This document shows positions 1-10,038 of a stretch of 64,000 nt of DNA, piece by piece. Both the position numbers and the translations under genes were made by a program. Location of the stretch: assembly GCF_048544455.1 (NCBI RefSeq), contig NC_133538.1:37201469-37265468 (forward strand), written 5' to 3'. The notes under the pieces were generated by a model. It had not been told where the DNA came from and did not search any database. It saw nothing but the letters and a program-made list of their open reading frames with translations. The stretch is from Silene latifolia. Lineage: Eukaryota > Streptophyta > Magnoliopsida > Caryophyllales > Caryophyllaceae. How positions within the stretch are numbered: position 1 is the first letter of the stretch; every line of letters begins with the position of its first letter.

Positions 1-2
1 CC

Positions 3-751
3 GAGCTTGTGGCAGAGGGTACAAGAATATACAAGAGGTTAACGAAGTGGACTCAACTAGCCGGCTCCCACATTATGGAGCAAGAAAAGGTCGTGGCCCA
101 AGCTGGGCCATTGATCGAACGGCTTAAACTTGATCTTTCCGCTGCAAAGGGAGAAGCCGGGAAGGCTAAGCTTGACCTCCTTGCTGCTCGGAAGCGTGCG
201 GAGGAAGCTGAGAAGCAGCTACTGGCCGAGAGGGCCAAAGTTGAGGCTGCTGATGCCACCTCTGCCCAGTTGCTGGAGGAGCGGGACAGGTATAAGGGTG
301 GTTACGACGCCGTTGTCGCCAAGAGGGACGAATGGAAAGATCTGTATTTGTCCCAGTCGGAGGCACATAGGGATACAAGGGATATCCTTGCCCAAAGGGA
401 GAAAGATATCGAGATGCTTCAAACCGAGATCATCCCTAACATGTGCGCTCAATTCCGGATCGGCCGAGGAAGCGACTAGGGAGGCAATCAAGAAGCTCAT
501 TCTGAAGGCTCCTTCCGTGGGAAAAATTTGAACGACTTCGGATGAGATGGCCGAAGCCGCGGAAAAAGCGGCTGCGGAAAAGGCGGAGGCGGCGAAGGCG
601 GCTCAGATAGCCGAGGCCAAAGCGGCCTACGATGCAAAGGTGAAAGAGGCCGAAAAGGAGGCTAAAGGCACGTGAGAATGACGAGCCCTCCTCTGGGCCG
701 GCCACCGAAGATAATGCTGCTGCTGCCGATGGAGGGCAGCAACTAGCATAG
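3..751 (+). pseudogene. antisense additional ORF (aORF) of the Tat element, coiled-coil protein, frameshifted
   Basis: The frame is open to the left edge, so the true start is outside the window; the first ATG is near base 75. Bases 9-479 give about 156 residues rich in Ala, Glu, Lys and Leu in heptad-like order, a typical long coiled coil. A frameshift near 445-460 moves the frame. The protein continues as an Ala/Lys/Glu-rich stretch at about 547-670, then shifts again near 665 into an acidic, Ala-rich tail ending at a TAG at 749-751. It lies opposite to gag-pol, between the tandem array and the missing 3' LTR, where Tat elements carry their aORF. Its function is unknown. A host-gene fragment cannot be excluded. 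Confidence 0.6.
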
Positions 752-986
752 GGAGACGGCGGTCGTCACCAGACTCACCCGGCATCTCGGATAGTCAGTA
801 GTCGTCGGGGCTAACTATTGAGCCTTTCCTCCCTGCCATCTTTTGGCGCCTCAAATGATCATGTCTGTAACCTTTTGCTTTTCTTTTCCTTGTTTATGTA
901 AAACTTTGGTAGGTTGCGTTTTGGCTTATCCCTATGGGGACGGCCGTCGTCTGTATTCTCCTTACTTGTAACCTGTTATCATTTTT

Positions 987-992
987 AATAAA
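987..992 (+). other. possible polyadenylation signal for the antisense ORF
   Basis: AATAAA lies in a T-rich stretch about 235 bp after the aORF stop and before the tandem array, where a plus-strand transcript could end. The hexamer is common by chance, so support is positional only. Confidence 0.35.
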
Positions 993-1224
993 AGTTTGCT
1001 TGTTTTGCCTCTGGCTTGGCCGAGGTCTTTTCTTGTCTTCTTGCGTTATTAATTGAGCGCTTTTTCATTTTTACCTTCGGCTTAGCCGAGGCAGCTAGAA
1101 TGCGCATCTCAACTGCATTTAACGTCTTTTTCTTGAACATGTTAGCGTGTTGGTCGCTTCCTCTTTCACTCTCGGTCTAGCCGAGGCGTCGGATTTGCGC
1201 TTCCCAACCGCCGTTGTGAACATG

Positions 1225-1945
1225 TTAGCGTGTCGACCGTTGTGTCCTCTACCAGGCCTTCGGTGGGCCGAGGCGACTAGAGGTTACGGCGCGACAACGT
1301 ATATTGGCGTATCGACCGTTGTGTCCCCTGCCAGGCCTTCGGTTGACCGAGGCGACTAGGGGTTACGGCGCGACAGCGTTCTTGGCGTATCGACCGTTGT
1401 ATCCCCGCCAGGCCTTGGTTGACCGAGGCGACTAGGGGTTCTGCGCGACAAGTGTTCTTCGGCGTATCGACCGTTGTGTTCCCCCGCCAGGCCTTCGGTT
1501 GACCGAGGCGACTAGGGGTTCTGGCGCGACAGCGTTCTTTAGCGTATCGACCGTTGTGTCCCCTGCCAGGCCTTCGGTGGGCCGAGGCGACTAGGGTTCT
1601 GGCGCGACAACGTATATTGGCGTATCGACCGTTGTGTCCCTGCCCGCCAGCCTTCGGTTGACCGAGGCGACTAGAGGTTCTGGCGACACGGCGTTCTTGG
1701 CGACGATGTCGACCGTTGTGTCCCCTGCCAGGCCTTCGGTTGACCGAGGCGACTAGGGGTTACGGCGCGACAGCGTTCTTCGGCGTATCGACCGTTGTGT
1801 CCCCTGCCAGGCCTTCGGTTGACCGAGGCGACTAGGGGTTACTGGCGACGCGCAGCGTTCTTTGGCGTATCGACCGTTGTGTCCCCTGCCAGGCCTTCGA
1901 TGGGCCGAGGCGACTAGGGGTTACGGCGCGACAGCGTTCTTGGGG
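1225..1945. repeat. ~78-bp tandem array in the 3' region of the Tat element
   Basis: About nine imperfect units follow each other. The shared stretch ATCGACCGTTGTGTCCCC recurs at about 1311, 1389, 1466, 1546, 1624, 1706, 1787 and 1869, giving periods of 77-82 bp. Each unit also holds GCCTTCGGTTGACCGAGGC, an inverted repeat able to form a short hairpin, or the variant with GGGCC in the centre. Degenerate half-units occur from about 1010. Arrays at this position are characteristic of Retand-type elements. Confidence 0.9.
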
Positions 1946-2028
1946 TGATTTGCCGGCTTGGGCGTGGCGTCTACCTCGATATGATCGGAGGGATAAACAC
2001 TTTGATGGAAAAATTGGGTGATTCTTCA

Positions 2029-3203
2029 TTAGATGTAAACATGCGTTGGGGTGCCAACAATTGTTTTGGACACCTCCGCCGCTACACAAAGTATTTCCCG
2101 AGATTGTCGGTGTTCCAATGGCTCATCGAGGCACACCCTCCATGTCGGTCGGCGGTATGTACCCGGCCTCATTTCTTCAACCACTTTGTAGGGACCCTCC
2201 CAGTTGGCCGTTAGTTTACCATGAATGTTTCCTTTGTTGGTGGCGGCCGACTTTCTTAGGACTAGATCCCCTACTTTCAAGTCCCTTTTGTGGACTCTTC
2301 GGTTGTAAGCTCTTCTCATTCGGTTTTGGTATACCGCCAAGTTGAGGCGTGCCGTATCTCGGCTTTCTTCAACCAGGTCTAGGGAGGTTCTTAAGCCTTC
2401 CTCATTTTCAACCGGGTTAAAGGTGGCCGTTACGAATGAATGTCGACACGTTGCTTCAATTGGCGGGGCGCCGGACCCGTAGACTAAGTGGAACAACTTG
2501 TACCCCGTTGCTTCTTTCTCCGTGGTTCGCAGGAACCACAGACGCCGGGTAGTTCATCGGCCCATCTTCCCTTTAGGTCTTCAACTGTCTTCTTCAAACC
2601 GTTGAGGATTGTTTTATTGCGCCTCACTTTGTCCATTGCTCTGTGGGTGACAGACGGAGGAGTATGCAAATTTGATACCAAGTTCCTCCAAACTCATTAT
2701 TGTGTCACTCCAAAACTCTCGGCCGTGGTCGAATACCATGACTTGGGGTAACCCAAAACGAGTTATGACATTTTCCCAGATTACCTTTCTTACGTGCCGT
2801 CGTCTTTGCAGTCTTGCTCACGCTTCAACCCATTTGGTGAAGTAATCAATGGCGACAATCAAGAACTTTCTTCCGCCGGATGCCGTTGGAAATGGCCCTA
2901 GTAGATCCATCCCCACGTGCGAAAGGAAGGGGATTAAGTACCGGCTGTAGGTCTCGGAATGGCGCATGTATCACCGGAGCATGCATTTGACAGATTGTTG
3001 CACTTTTTGGTCTTGGCTCGGAATCCGCAAGCATGGTAGGCCATAAGTAGCCGGCTCGGAGAGCTTTGTGGGCTAGTGTTCTTGCCCCCATGTGATGGCC
3101 GCAGATGCCTTCGTGAATTTCTCACGATGTTAGCTCCGCGTCGGCTGGACCGACGCACTTCAAGAGTGGCCTCGTCGCGGACCTCTGTACAATTCCCCTT
3201 CAA
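2029..3203 (-). pseudogene. integrase of the Tat element, broken
   Basis: In transcription order, the N-terminal zinc-binding region is seen in pieces at about 2846-3203, with a His-His part followed by a damaged Cys part. The end of the catalytic core lies at 2484-2681, with the NKTILNGLKKTVEDLKGRW stretch typical of Tat integrases. The C-terminal GPY/F module (WEGPYKVVEEMRPGTYR) lies in the 155-residue frame 2029-2496. The parts sit in different frames, so several frameshifts separate them and no intact DDE core is readable. The family inserts element cDNA into host chromosomes; this copy cannot. Confidence 0.75.
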
Positions 3204-3318
3204 ACACCAAGTACCTTCTTTGCGATCCTCTTTATCTTCTGCGAGAGACTGCGGTCCTCCGGTAGTTCATTTGTCAATTTGTATTTCATTATCGGAGTCA
3301 TCCACGTTGTCTCGGTCT

Positions 3319-4354
3319 CTATGTTACCCACCATGCCGACGGCCTCAGTAATGCTCTTGGCATTCCTGATGTCCACCAAAGACGGTTCGGTGACATTCTT
3401 GATGGTTGAATCGGCGAGCTTTGAGAGCGTCGGCTCGGTTGTTCTCGGACACAGGGAATGCATTGTATCTGAAAAGATTTCAACTTTGAGGTGTCAGCTT
3501 TTACCCTTTCCAGGTATCTTACCATTCCGTCGTCTCGAGTCTCGTACTCTCCTCTGATTTGATTAGCCACTAAAAGTGAATCTGTTTTCAAAATGATGTG
3601 CTCCGCCCCTGCGGCCCTAGCTAGCTCGACTCCGGTTATCACCGCCTCGTATTCGGATTCGTTGTTTGAGGCCGAGAAGGTAAATTTCAAGGCGTACTCG
3701 AACTCGTCCCCGTTTGGGCTGATGATAAGTATGCGGCTCTGAGCCGTTCGTCGTGGAGGACCCGTCGGTGTATACCTCCCATACTCCAGGGTTTTGCTCT
3801 TCTTGGTATGTGCATTCGGCCAGGAAATATGCCGTGCTGTCCCTTTATCGAGGGCCTCGGCTTGTCTTCGAATGCGAATGCGGATAGCTCTTCGCCCATT
3901 TGATGAGCCTGCCGGATTGCTCAAATTTTTCCAATGCTTTCTCCAATGGCTGGTCGGTTAGGACCGTCACGGGATGTGCGTCGAAGTAGGGTTTCAGTTT
4001 CCTTGCAGCGACGACGACAGCAAAGGCTGCTTTTTCAATCAGCGGGTAATTTCTCTCGGCGGGCAACAATGTATGGCTGACAAAGTAGATTGGGTGCTGC
4101 TGCTTGTCCTCTTCTCTGACGATCACGGCCGACCGACTGGGCCGAGGTAATCTTGCTATGTACGATATAGCGTCTCCCCGAAAGATCGGCCCGGGACGGG
4201 GTTGGGAGAGTCGAAGATGAGCTTTCGATTGTTTGAAAGTTGTGCTCTGCTCCTCCCCCCCGCCGAAGTCTTTATTCCCCTTCAACACCTTGAAGAATGG
4301 GGTGCTCTTGTCGGCTTGTCCCGACCGAGAGATGAAACGGGCTAGAGCCGCCAT
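3319..4354 (-). pseudogene. two successive RNase H domains of the Tat element
   Basis: The first, retroviral-type RNase H lies at about 3900-4140, recognised by HPIYFVSHTLLPAERNYPLIEK and the following LTDQPL stretch. A second, plant/archaeal-type RNase H lies at about 3490-3790. Its acidic residues are visible in YTDGSS (about 3755-3780, in a neighbouring frame), NNESEYEA and LKTDSLL. Dual RNase H domains are known from Tat-lineage elements and support the lineage call. At least one frameshift near 3740-3790 and another near 3900 break the frame. Confidence 0.75.
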
Positions 4355-4436
4355 CCTCCCGGTCGATCATAACCTCTTTTCGATTCCTCGGCTCCGTGGT
4401 CTAGGATTGCCTGGACTTTGTCCGGATTGGCATCAA

Positions 4437-5456
4437 TTACCCTGGCGCCGACAAGTACGCCGAGGAACTTACCTGCCGGACACCGTTGCATTTCATTGGG
4501 TTAAGTTTCATCTTGTATTTCCTTAGTGAACAAAATGTCTCGTGTAAATCGGCTAAGTGCTCGTTGTCGGACTTGCTTTTTACAATAGCATCGTCGACGT
4601 AAGCCTCAATGTTTCGCCCTTTTTGATTTTGGAACACCTTGTCCACCAGTCTTGTGTAAGTTGCGCCGGCGTTCTTCAAACCGAACGGCATCATTTTATA
4701 CATGTATGTGCCGTTACAGGTGATGAATGCGCATTTAGGCATGTCTTCTTCGGCCATGAATACCTGATGATATCCTGAGAAGGCGTCCAGCGGGCTCAGC
4801 ATAGTGTAGCCTGCCGTGGCGTCGATTAAAATATCTATTCGAGGCAAGGGATAGCAATCTTTGGGGCACGCTTTATTAAGATTGGTAAAATCCACGCACA
4901 TCCTCCATGCCCCCGATGATTTCCTCACCATTACAACATTAGCTAACCACTCAGGATAGGTACAAGGCGTGATAAAGCCCGCTGCTAGTAATTTATCTAC
5001 CTCGGCTTTGATGGCCTCATCCTTCTCGGCTGAGGAGTTCCTCATCCTTTGCTTGACAGAGCGAGCGGTGGGGAGTACGTTTAGCTTGTGAACAATTACC
5101 TCCCGGCTCACGCCTGGCATTTCGGCCGCTGAGTAGGCGAAGACGCCTTTGTTCTTCCTTAGCAGATCTAGGAGGGCGGTTCTGAATTTTGGCTCCAGGT
5201 TAACACCGATAGTTACGGTGCGGCCTGGGTCAATCTCCACCTCTTCGGTCTCCGCTCCTTCAACCATGCCGACGGTGGTATCCATGCGTTCGCCCTCCTG
5301 TTGCAAGGATGGGCTCTTCCCCTTCTCTGACTTCTTCGCCACTTTGAAGGATTGCATGTTGCACCCTCTGGCGGACACTTGGACATTGACCACTTCGTCC
5401 TTTTCGTTCTTTGAGACGAGCTTATGCGCTTCCCCCCGGTCCGAGACATACATCAA
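4437..5456 (-). pseudogene. reverse transcriptase of the Tat element
   Basis: A 339-residue open stretch contains the protease-RT linker and most of the RT. Visible motifs are the TYPEWLANVVMVRKSSGAWRM stretch preceding VDFTNLNKACPKD, then SGYHQV, MPFGLKNAGATY and the catalytic YVDDAIVKS. These are the fingers-palm blocks of Ty3/gypsy RT; the TNLNKACPKD block is typical of the Tat/Athila branch. The usual FLDAYSGYHQ reads PLDAFSGYHQ. The frame runs into unrelated sequence at its C-terminal end, where the thumb should join RNase H, so the polyprotein is broken there. This is the best-preserved part of the element. Confidence 0.85.
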
Positions 5457-5880
5457 TGTCGAGCCGGATGGACATTACTGCATCGGCCTCGCTCAGGGTG
5501 ACTCGGCCTATGAGAACGTTGTAGGCAGACGAGCCGTCAATGACCACGAACTCAGACATAACATTCTTGGCCGCACTTCCCTCGCCGAACCTCACCGGCA
5601 GCCTGATTGACCCAAGGGGTACCAGTAGCCCCTTAAAAAGGCGTACAACGGGTTGGTGCGGGGCTCAAGTCTTCAACCTTCGACCGAGGTTGAGAAAGCA
5701 TTCGCTGTATATAATGTTTGTGTAGGCGCCTGTGTCGATCAGGCACCTCTTCACCAGGTGGTTGGCTATGTCCAAGTGGACCACGAGTGGGTCGCTGTGA
5801 GGGGCGATGACTCCCTCGTAGTCCTTCTTCCCAATAGTTATATCGGGGATGTTGGAAGCGGGAGCCGCTGTGTTGGGCAC
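5457..5880 (-). pseudogene. aspartic protease of the Tat element
   Basis: Bases 5665-5880 encode 71 residues with LIDTGAYTNIIY, the Asp-Thr-Gly active-site loop of retropepsins, preceded by a HSDPLVVHLDIAN strand. The downstream half (about 5457-5660) is readable only in another frame, so a frameshift lies near 5660. Order gag-protease-RT fits the family. Confidence 0.7.
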
Positions 5881-5975
5881 AAAGTTGATGGCCTGGTACA
5901 GCTCGTTCAGGTGCCGTTTGTGCCCATGAGCGGACCCACCGTTCTCGTTACCCCCGATGACAACATGGATTACTC

Positions 5976-7548
5976 CTATCCGTTCGAAGACGGATTTCTT
6001 ATTCGAGCCGCCGGCATCAGTCTTTTGGCCTTTGGCGACATATTTGTCGAGGCTCCCCTTCCGATCGGCTCTTCGATGGCATTCTTCGATGTCGACGGTT
6101 GTCGGTTAAGTGACCGGTGTGGCCATGGTACTCGCGATCGGCTCGTGTCACCGTCACTCCTCGGCACAGGGAGGCCTTTCCCACTTCGACCCTCGTTCTT
6201 GCTCGGGCGAAGACCTCGGCGGCGGACACGACCGGGGGTGTGATCATTGTACCGCTTCGGCGGTTCGTTCCCGAACTTCCCCGGCGTCCGCCGAGTTCAT
6301 TTCTGGTGGACTGTCGCGACCGTGACCTATTATTGTCACGGCGTCTTTCATCCGGGTTGTCCTCCCGTGGCTCTTCTTCTCCGAGTGCCCGGCCTCGGCG
6401 TGGCCTATCCAGTCTTGTGATAGTCTTCTACCTTGATGGCTTGGTCGGCCATCTTCCCCGGCGGACTCCGTGTTCGAGCCGCCGCACTTGATGAGCTCAT
6501 TCTTTAGGTCCCCTCTTGGGAGGCCTTTCATCGTGCCGCAAGGCCGCCGATTCGTTGCTTCGGCTCACGAATCTGCTGAACCTTGGCGTCGAACCTCTTC
6601 AAATAACCCGGAGAGACGCGCCTCCCTCCCATGTCGATAGTAAGGAGGTCCGATGTCTCAACGACCCTCCTCTTGTTGCAAGAATATTGGGCTAAGAATG
6701 TGTCCTTTAGGTCGGCGTAAAGACACCGACCGTCGGGTAGCCCCTTGTACCAACTTTGTGCCATCCCATGCGGTGTCGTCGGAAGACTCGGCACCAAACC
6801 TCATCGGGTTGCTCCCATACCGACATGTGAGACTCGTAAGCCTCTACGTGGTCGGTTGGGTCGCCTTCTCCTTTGTATGCTATGGGTGACAACTTCGACT
6901 TAGTTGGCACCGGGTATCTAGGACGTGGCGCCGAGGGGTCGCTCCGACCACGTGTCGGACGACACGCGGCGATCGGCTCCTCACATCCCTAGTCCGGCTC
7001 CTCTCCCCGTGGCGGGAAGGGCTTCTTCTCCGACTACGGTGAGTCGGGCTCCTTCTCCGACTCGGTGAGTCGGACTCCTTCTCCGACTCGGCGAGTCGGA
7101 CTTCTTTCACTCCTCCGGGGATGCCTCGTCGGTCTTTGCGGCGACGCCGTCCTCCCGCGAGTGCGGGAAGGACTCAGGTCTACCACTAGCATTCTGGGCT
7201 CCTCCGGCGTCTTGACAGGGCCAGCTTCTTCCAGTGCTCCATTCAAGTCTCTTGGAGTCACATTCTGGGCCCTGCTCTCCTGGACGGGTTCCGCCGCTCT
7301 TGTCGGTGTGACAGTGTGAGCCGACGTACTACCAATGAGGTCCAGGAGTAGCTTCAGTTTTGCTACATCAACCACATGTCCCATGATGGTGACCTGGTTG
7401 GCGGGCAGTGGCGTATCTGGTATTATTGGCATCCCGTACTCCGGTTGAATTACCCGGCGGTGGAGGGCTGCGCAACTCCGAAATTGTGGACGGTATCATC
7501 TTGGCGAGTCGGTTTCGTCGATTCGAATACCTCTTGTTGTTTTGACAT
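5976..7548 (-). pseudogene. gag of the Tat element, broken into several frames
   Basis: The likely start is the ATG read from 7548, about 80 bp inside the PBS. The N-terminal part is split by a shift near 7450. An Arg/Ser/Glu-rich stretch (about 6880-7110) contains repeated SRRRSP-type sequence. The capsid-like Retrotrans_gag region follows: YKGEGDPTDHVEAYESHM (about 6800-6880), then SWYKGLP...FLAQY (about 6530-6770) in another frame. Near 6100-6170 a CCHC-like remnant (HGHTGHLTDN) has lost cysteines. At least four frameshifts are needed to connect the parts. Confidence 0.7.
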
Positions 7549-7626
7549 CTTCTTAGCTTTTTGGGTGGGTTTTTATTTTGTTTTTTTTTTGTTTGGGAAT
7601 GAATGTGACTAGCTTCTAGTATCTCT

Positions 7627-7644
7627 TCCCCACAGACGGCGCCA
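7627..7644 (-). other. primer-binding site of the Tat element
   Basis: On the minus strand TGGCGCCGTCTGTGGGGA starts two bases after the LTR end. Its first nine bases match the PBS used with tRNA-Asp in other plant gypsy elements. The rest differs, so the actual primer tRNA is uncertain. Confidence 0.65.
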
Positions 7645-7646
7645 AT

Positions 7647-8235
7647 TGTTCCGGGTGTAATTCCAGAGCAGTTATTTGTTACCACCCGTGCTTGTAGAAT
7701 GACGTCTTTGGTTGAATCCTCCTCGCGGTCTCCTGAAACAATGAACAAACTGAGGGCTCGGCTTTGGACCGAGCGAACTCACTCCGACGCTCAAGTCAGT
7801 AAACTTAAAGGGATAAGTTGTGGTTACTTGGCGAAGTACGTGTTGTAGAGAGATAAAGGAGATATTACCAGATGAATAGTGTATTTTAGGTTAAATTGTG
7901 GATCTCCTCCTCAATGAGAGTTGAGGAGTATTTATAGACTTTCACCTTTTGTCACGTAGTGGCCAAGTGGCCAAGTGGCTAGCAGGTGGAAAGACTGATC
8001 TACCCCTCGGCCGAGGGACCCATGGCAGGCCGGCGGGCCCTGTTGACTCACCGCCGAGGGGTCTTGGATATGAGTTCGCGGATGTGTGCCTCGGCTGGCC
8101 GCTTTTGCCCAAATGGGACCCAGTGACAGCCGACAGTCGCGCTCGTTAAAGTGTCTAAGCCGTTGACTTGCTGTGGATATCTTTGACCTTGCTCAATATG
8201 TTGACTGGTCAGCGGGTGCAGAATATGCCCCATCA
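7647..8235 (-). repeat. 5' LTR of the Tat element (589 bp)
   Basis: The minus strand begins TGATGGGGCATATTC and ends ACCCGGAACA, giving the canonical TG...CA. TATAAATA lies at 7929-7936 on the minus strand, suitable as the core promoter. The GC-rich U3 (about 8000-8060) holds the perfect palindrome CCCTCGGCCGAGGG. The 3' LTR partner is outside the window, so length rests on the termini alone. Confidence 0.75.
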
Positions 8236-9364
8236 TTTACTTAGCAAACTTTGAAATCTGAATGAACACTAAGCTTGTTATATACTTATATACTAAATAC
8301 TCTATAAATTACCTTATCAATATTTTAAATGACCTCTCCATAACACATTAACACTCAATGACTCAATTAACTAAAAATCTATAGTGTTATCTAAGTTGTC
8401 TTTATATTTGATAGGTGAGATGAGAAAAGGATAGTATTTTACCTCTTTGTGCACGTCAAATGCAGTTTTCTTAATTTCTTCGTTAAAATTCAAACTAAGA
8501 CCTAAACAACCAAAAATCAAGTTGGCAAAAAAGTAAGACTGAAATAATCCGCTGATGAAGGAATCTTAAACCCACAAAAAAAAGGTATAAAATGGCAATG
8601 ATCGAAACGATTAATTGATGTCAGTAACAGGAATTGGGAAGCAAGTACCAACTCGTATAATCAGCGTACCCAAGTAACAAATTCCTGCAATTACACAGAG
8701 AATTTTATGAGATTGATAGCAAACATAGGTTAATCATAAGATTCACTTAAAAGAATGGCAAAGTTTAGAAATTAAAGAGGTAGAGAGTATCAAAATATCA
8801 GTAAAAGACTATATTAATATAAGTATATGATCGAATGTAAGCCGTATGCTTGACGTATGTACAAAACCATGCCAACTATCATATGCAAAAACCCAAACTT
8901 AAAGAGATAATAATCGACAATATAGAGCAAATCATACAAAACATTCATAATAATCACATTGATCATAAAATTAACATTAATTTTGTATAAGAAGAAGCAA
9001 GTTTCGCAAGTTTATCGAAACTATATTTATACTCTGGAAAGGAGCGAAAGTATATCGTTGTAGAATTTGATTAGCTTTACACTTGATATCCGGTTGGCTA
9101 TGACTTTAATGAGATAAAATATTGTCTTTTCCTATTTCTAATTATATACTGGGTAGCCAGTATACGGTTGGCTTAGGACTTATGTGATAAAATATTATCT
9201 CTGCTATTATCTCTAAACATATTTTTGTTAAAAATTATTTTGCGTATTTTAAAAAAGTTATTCATAAAACATGGACTCTCTATAATCGCTCGAAAAAAGC
9301 TTCCTTTATTAATTAGATAGATATTGATTGATTGAATTATCGTAGAATATTCAGAACTCAATCT
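8236..9364. other. AT-rich intergenic sequence without a recognisable gene
   Basis: No convincing coding frame or known repeat was recognised. A weak direct duplication with a 74-bp period occurs at about 9091 and 9165: both copies begin CGGTTGGCT and continue to a GATAAAATATT stretch. The last 100 bp are the probable upstream region of the next gene. Confidence 0.5.
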
Positions 9365-9372
9365 TATTTAAG
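9365..9372 (+). promoter_or_regulatory. possible TATA box of the S40-type gene
   Basis: TATTTAAG lies 95 bp before the ATG, which would place a transcription start near 9395-9405 and a pyrimidine-rich leader of about 60 bp. It is the only TATA-like element in the expected range; support is positional. Confidence 0.4.
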
Positions 9373-9459
9373 TCCGCTTTGATTTCAAAAAGACCACTTG
9401 ACCGGGTCCCGTGATAACATTTCCCAACCTCAAATCCGCCTCCCCCCACAACAAACCAA

Positions 9460-10038
9460 ATGGATCATAACCACCACTGTCACCGCCGCCGTCCCTCCTC
9501 AGACCGCTTCCTCTCCACCTTCTCTCCTCCCACCACCACCATCCTCACCACCACTTCCGACGATTTCTCCGAAGACGACATTTTCTCCACCACCGTCTCT
9601 CCCACCACCACCACCACTAATCACCACCAACCACCGCCACAACCACCACTCCGCCACAAAAATTCCTTTTCTAACCAACCTTCCGGCATCCTCGCCGCCC
9701 TCCACAACTCTCCTTCTAGAACAATCTCCGTCATTCCTCAACACCGAAAATCTCCCCTTTCCTTGTCGCCGAAGTATCCGCAGTCGGCTCCCATGCACGT
9801 GCCTTTCTTGCCGACTTTCCGACAATGCGGTGTTGTCGGTGATGCCGTCAATGATGATGATGATGATGAGGATGAGGATGGGGAAATGCTTCCGCCGCAT
9901 GAATTGGTAGCGAAACGATTAGCGGAGACGCCGGTGTTGTCTACTTCTGTTCTAGAAGGTGCTGGAAGGACTCTGAAAGGGAGAGATCTTCGTCAGGTTC
10001 GCAATGCCGTCTTTCGACATACTGGTTTCATTGATTGA
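9460..10038 (+). CDS. S40-type senescence regulator-like protein (DUF584), 192 aa, single exon
   Basis: The frame runs from ATG to TGA without interruption. Residues 20-70 are low-complexity Thr/Pro/His. An acidic Asp/Glu run spans about 131-142. The C-terminal third carries the family signature: [11 protein letters not shown] (144-154), [15 protein letters not shown] (163-177) and [12 protein letters not shown] ending the protein. This conserved end, the single exon and the size fit plant S40 proteins (DUF584), small nuclear or cytoplasmic proteins linked to leaf senescence and stress; their biochemical activity is unknown. I chose the ATG at 9460 because it is the first one in the frame and lies behind a plausible TATA and leader. 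The trinucleotide runs make the N-terminal half prone to length variation. Family call is firm; subgroup is not decided. Confidence 0.9.
   Translation: MDHNHHCHRRRPSSDRFLSTFSPPTTTILTTTSDDFSEDDIFSTTVSPTTTTTNHHQPPPQPPLRHKNSFSNQPSGILAALHNSPSRTISVIPQHRKSPLSLSPKYPQSAPMHVPFLPTFRQCGVVGDAVNDDDDDEDEDGEMLPPHELVAKRLAETPVLSTSVLEGAGRTLKGRDLRQVRNAVFRHTGFID

Larger units (their letters stand above)
1..8235 (-). mobile_element. Ty3/gypsy retrotransposon, Tat lineage (Retand-like), left end outside the window
   Basis: Reading the minus strand from 8235 leftwards, the order is 5' LTR, primer-binding site, gag, aspartic protease, reverse transcriptase, RNase H, a second RNase H, integrase, a tandem-repeat region, and an ORF in the opposite direction. 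A second RNase H, 3' tandem repeats and an extra antisense ORF are known traits of Tat-lineage elements, and Retand of Silene has such an array. The 3' LTR must lie left of base 1. Many frameshifts and stops break every coding module, so this copy is dead. Lineage assignment rests on architecture and motifs, not on a tree. Confidence 0.85.

Noticed and set aside
9398..9910. 170-residue Pro/Thr-rich frame overlapping the S40-type gene
   Set aside because: It is a shadow frame; the overlapping frame has the conserved S40 signature.
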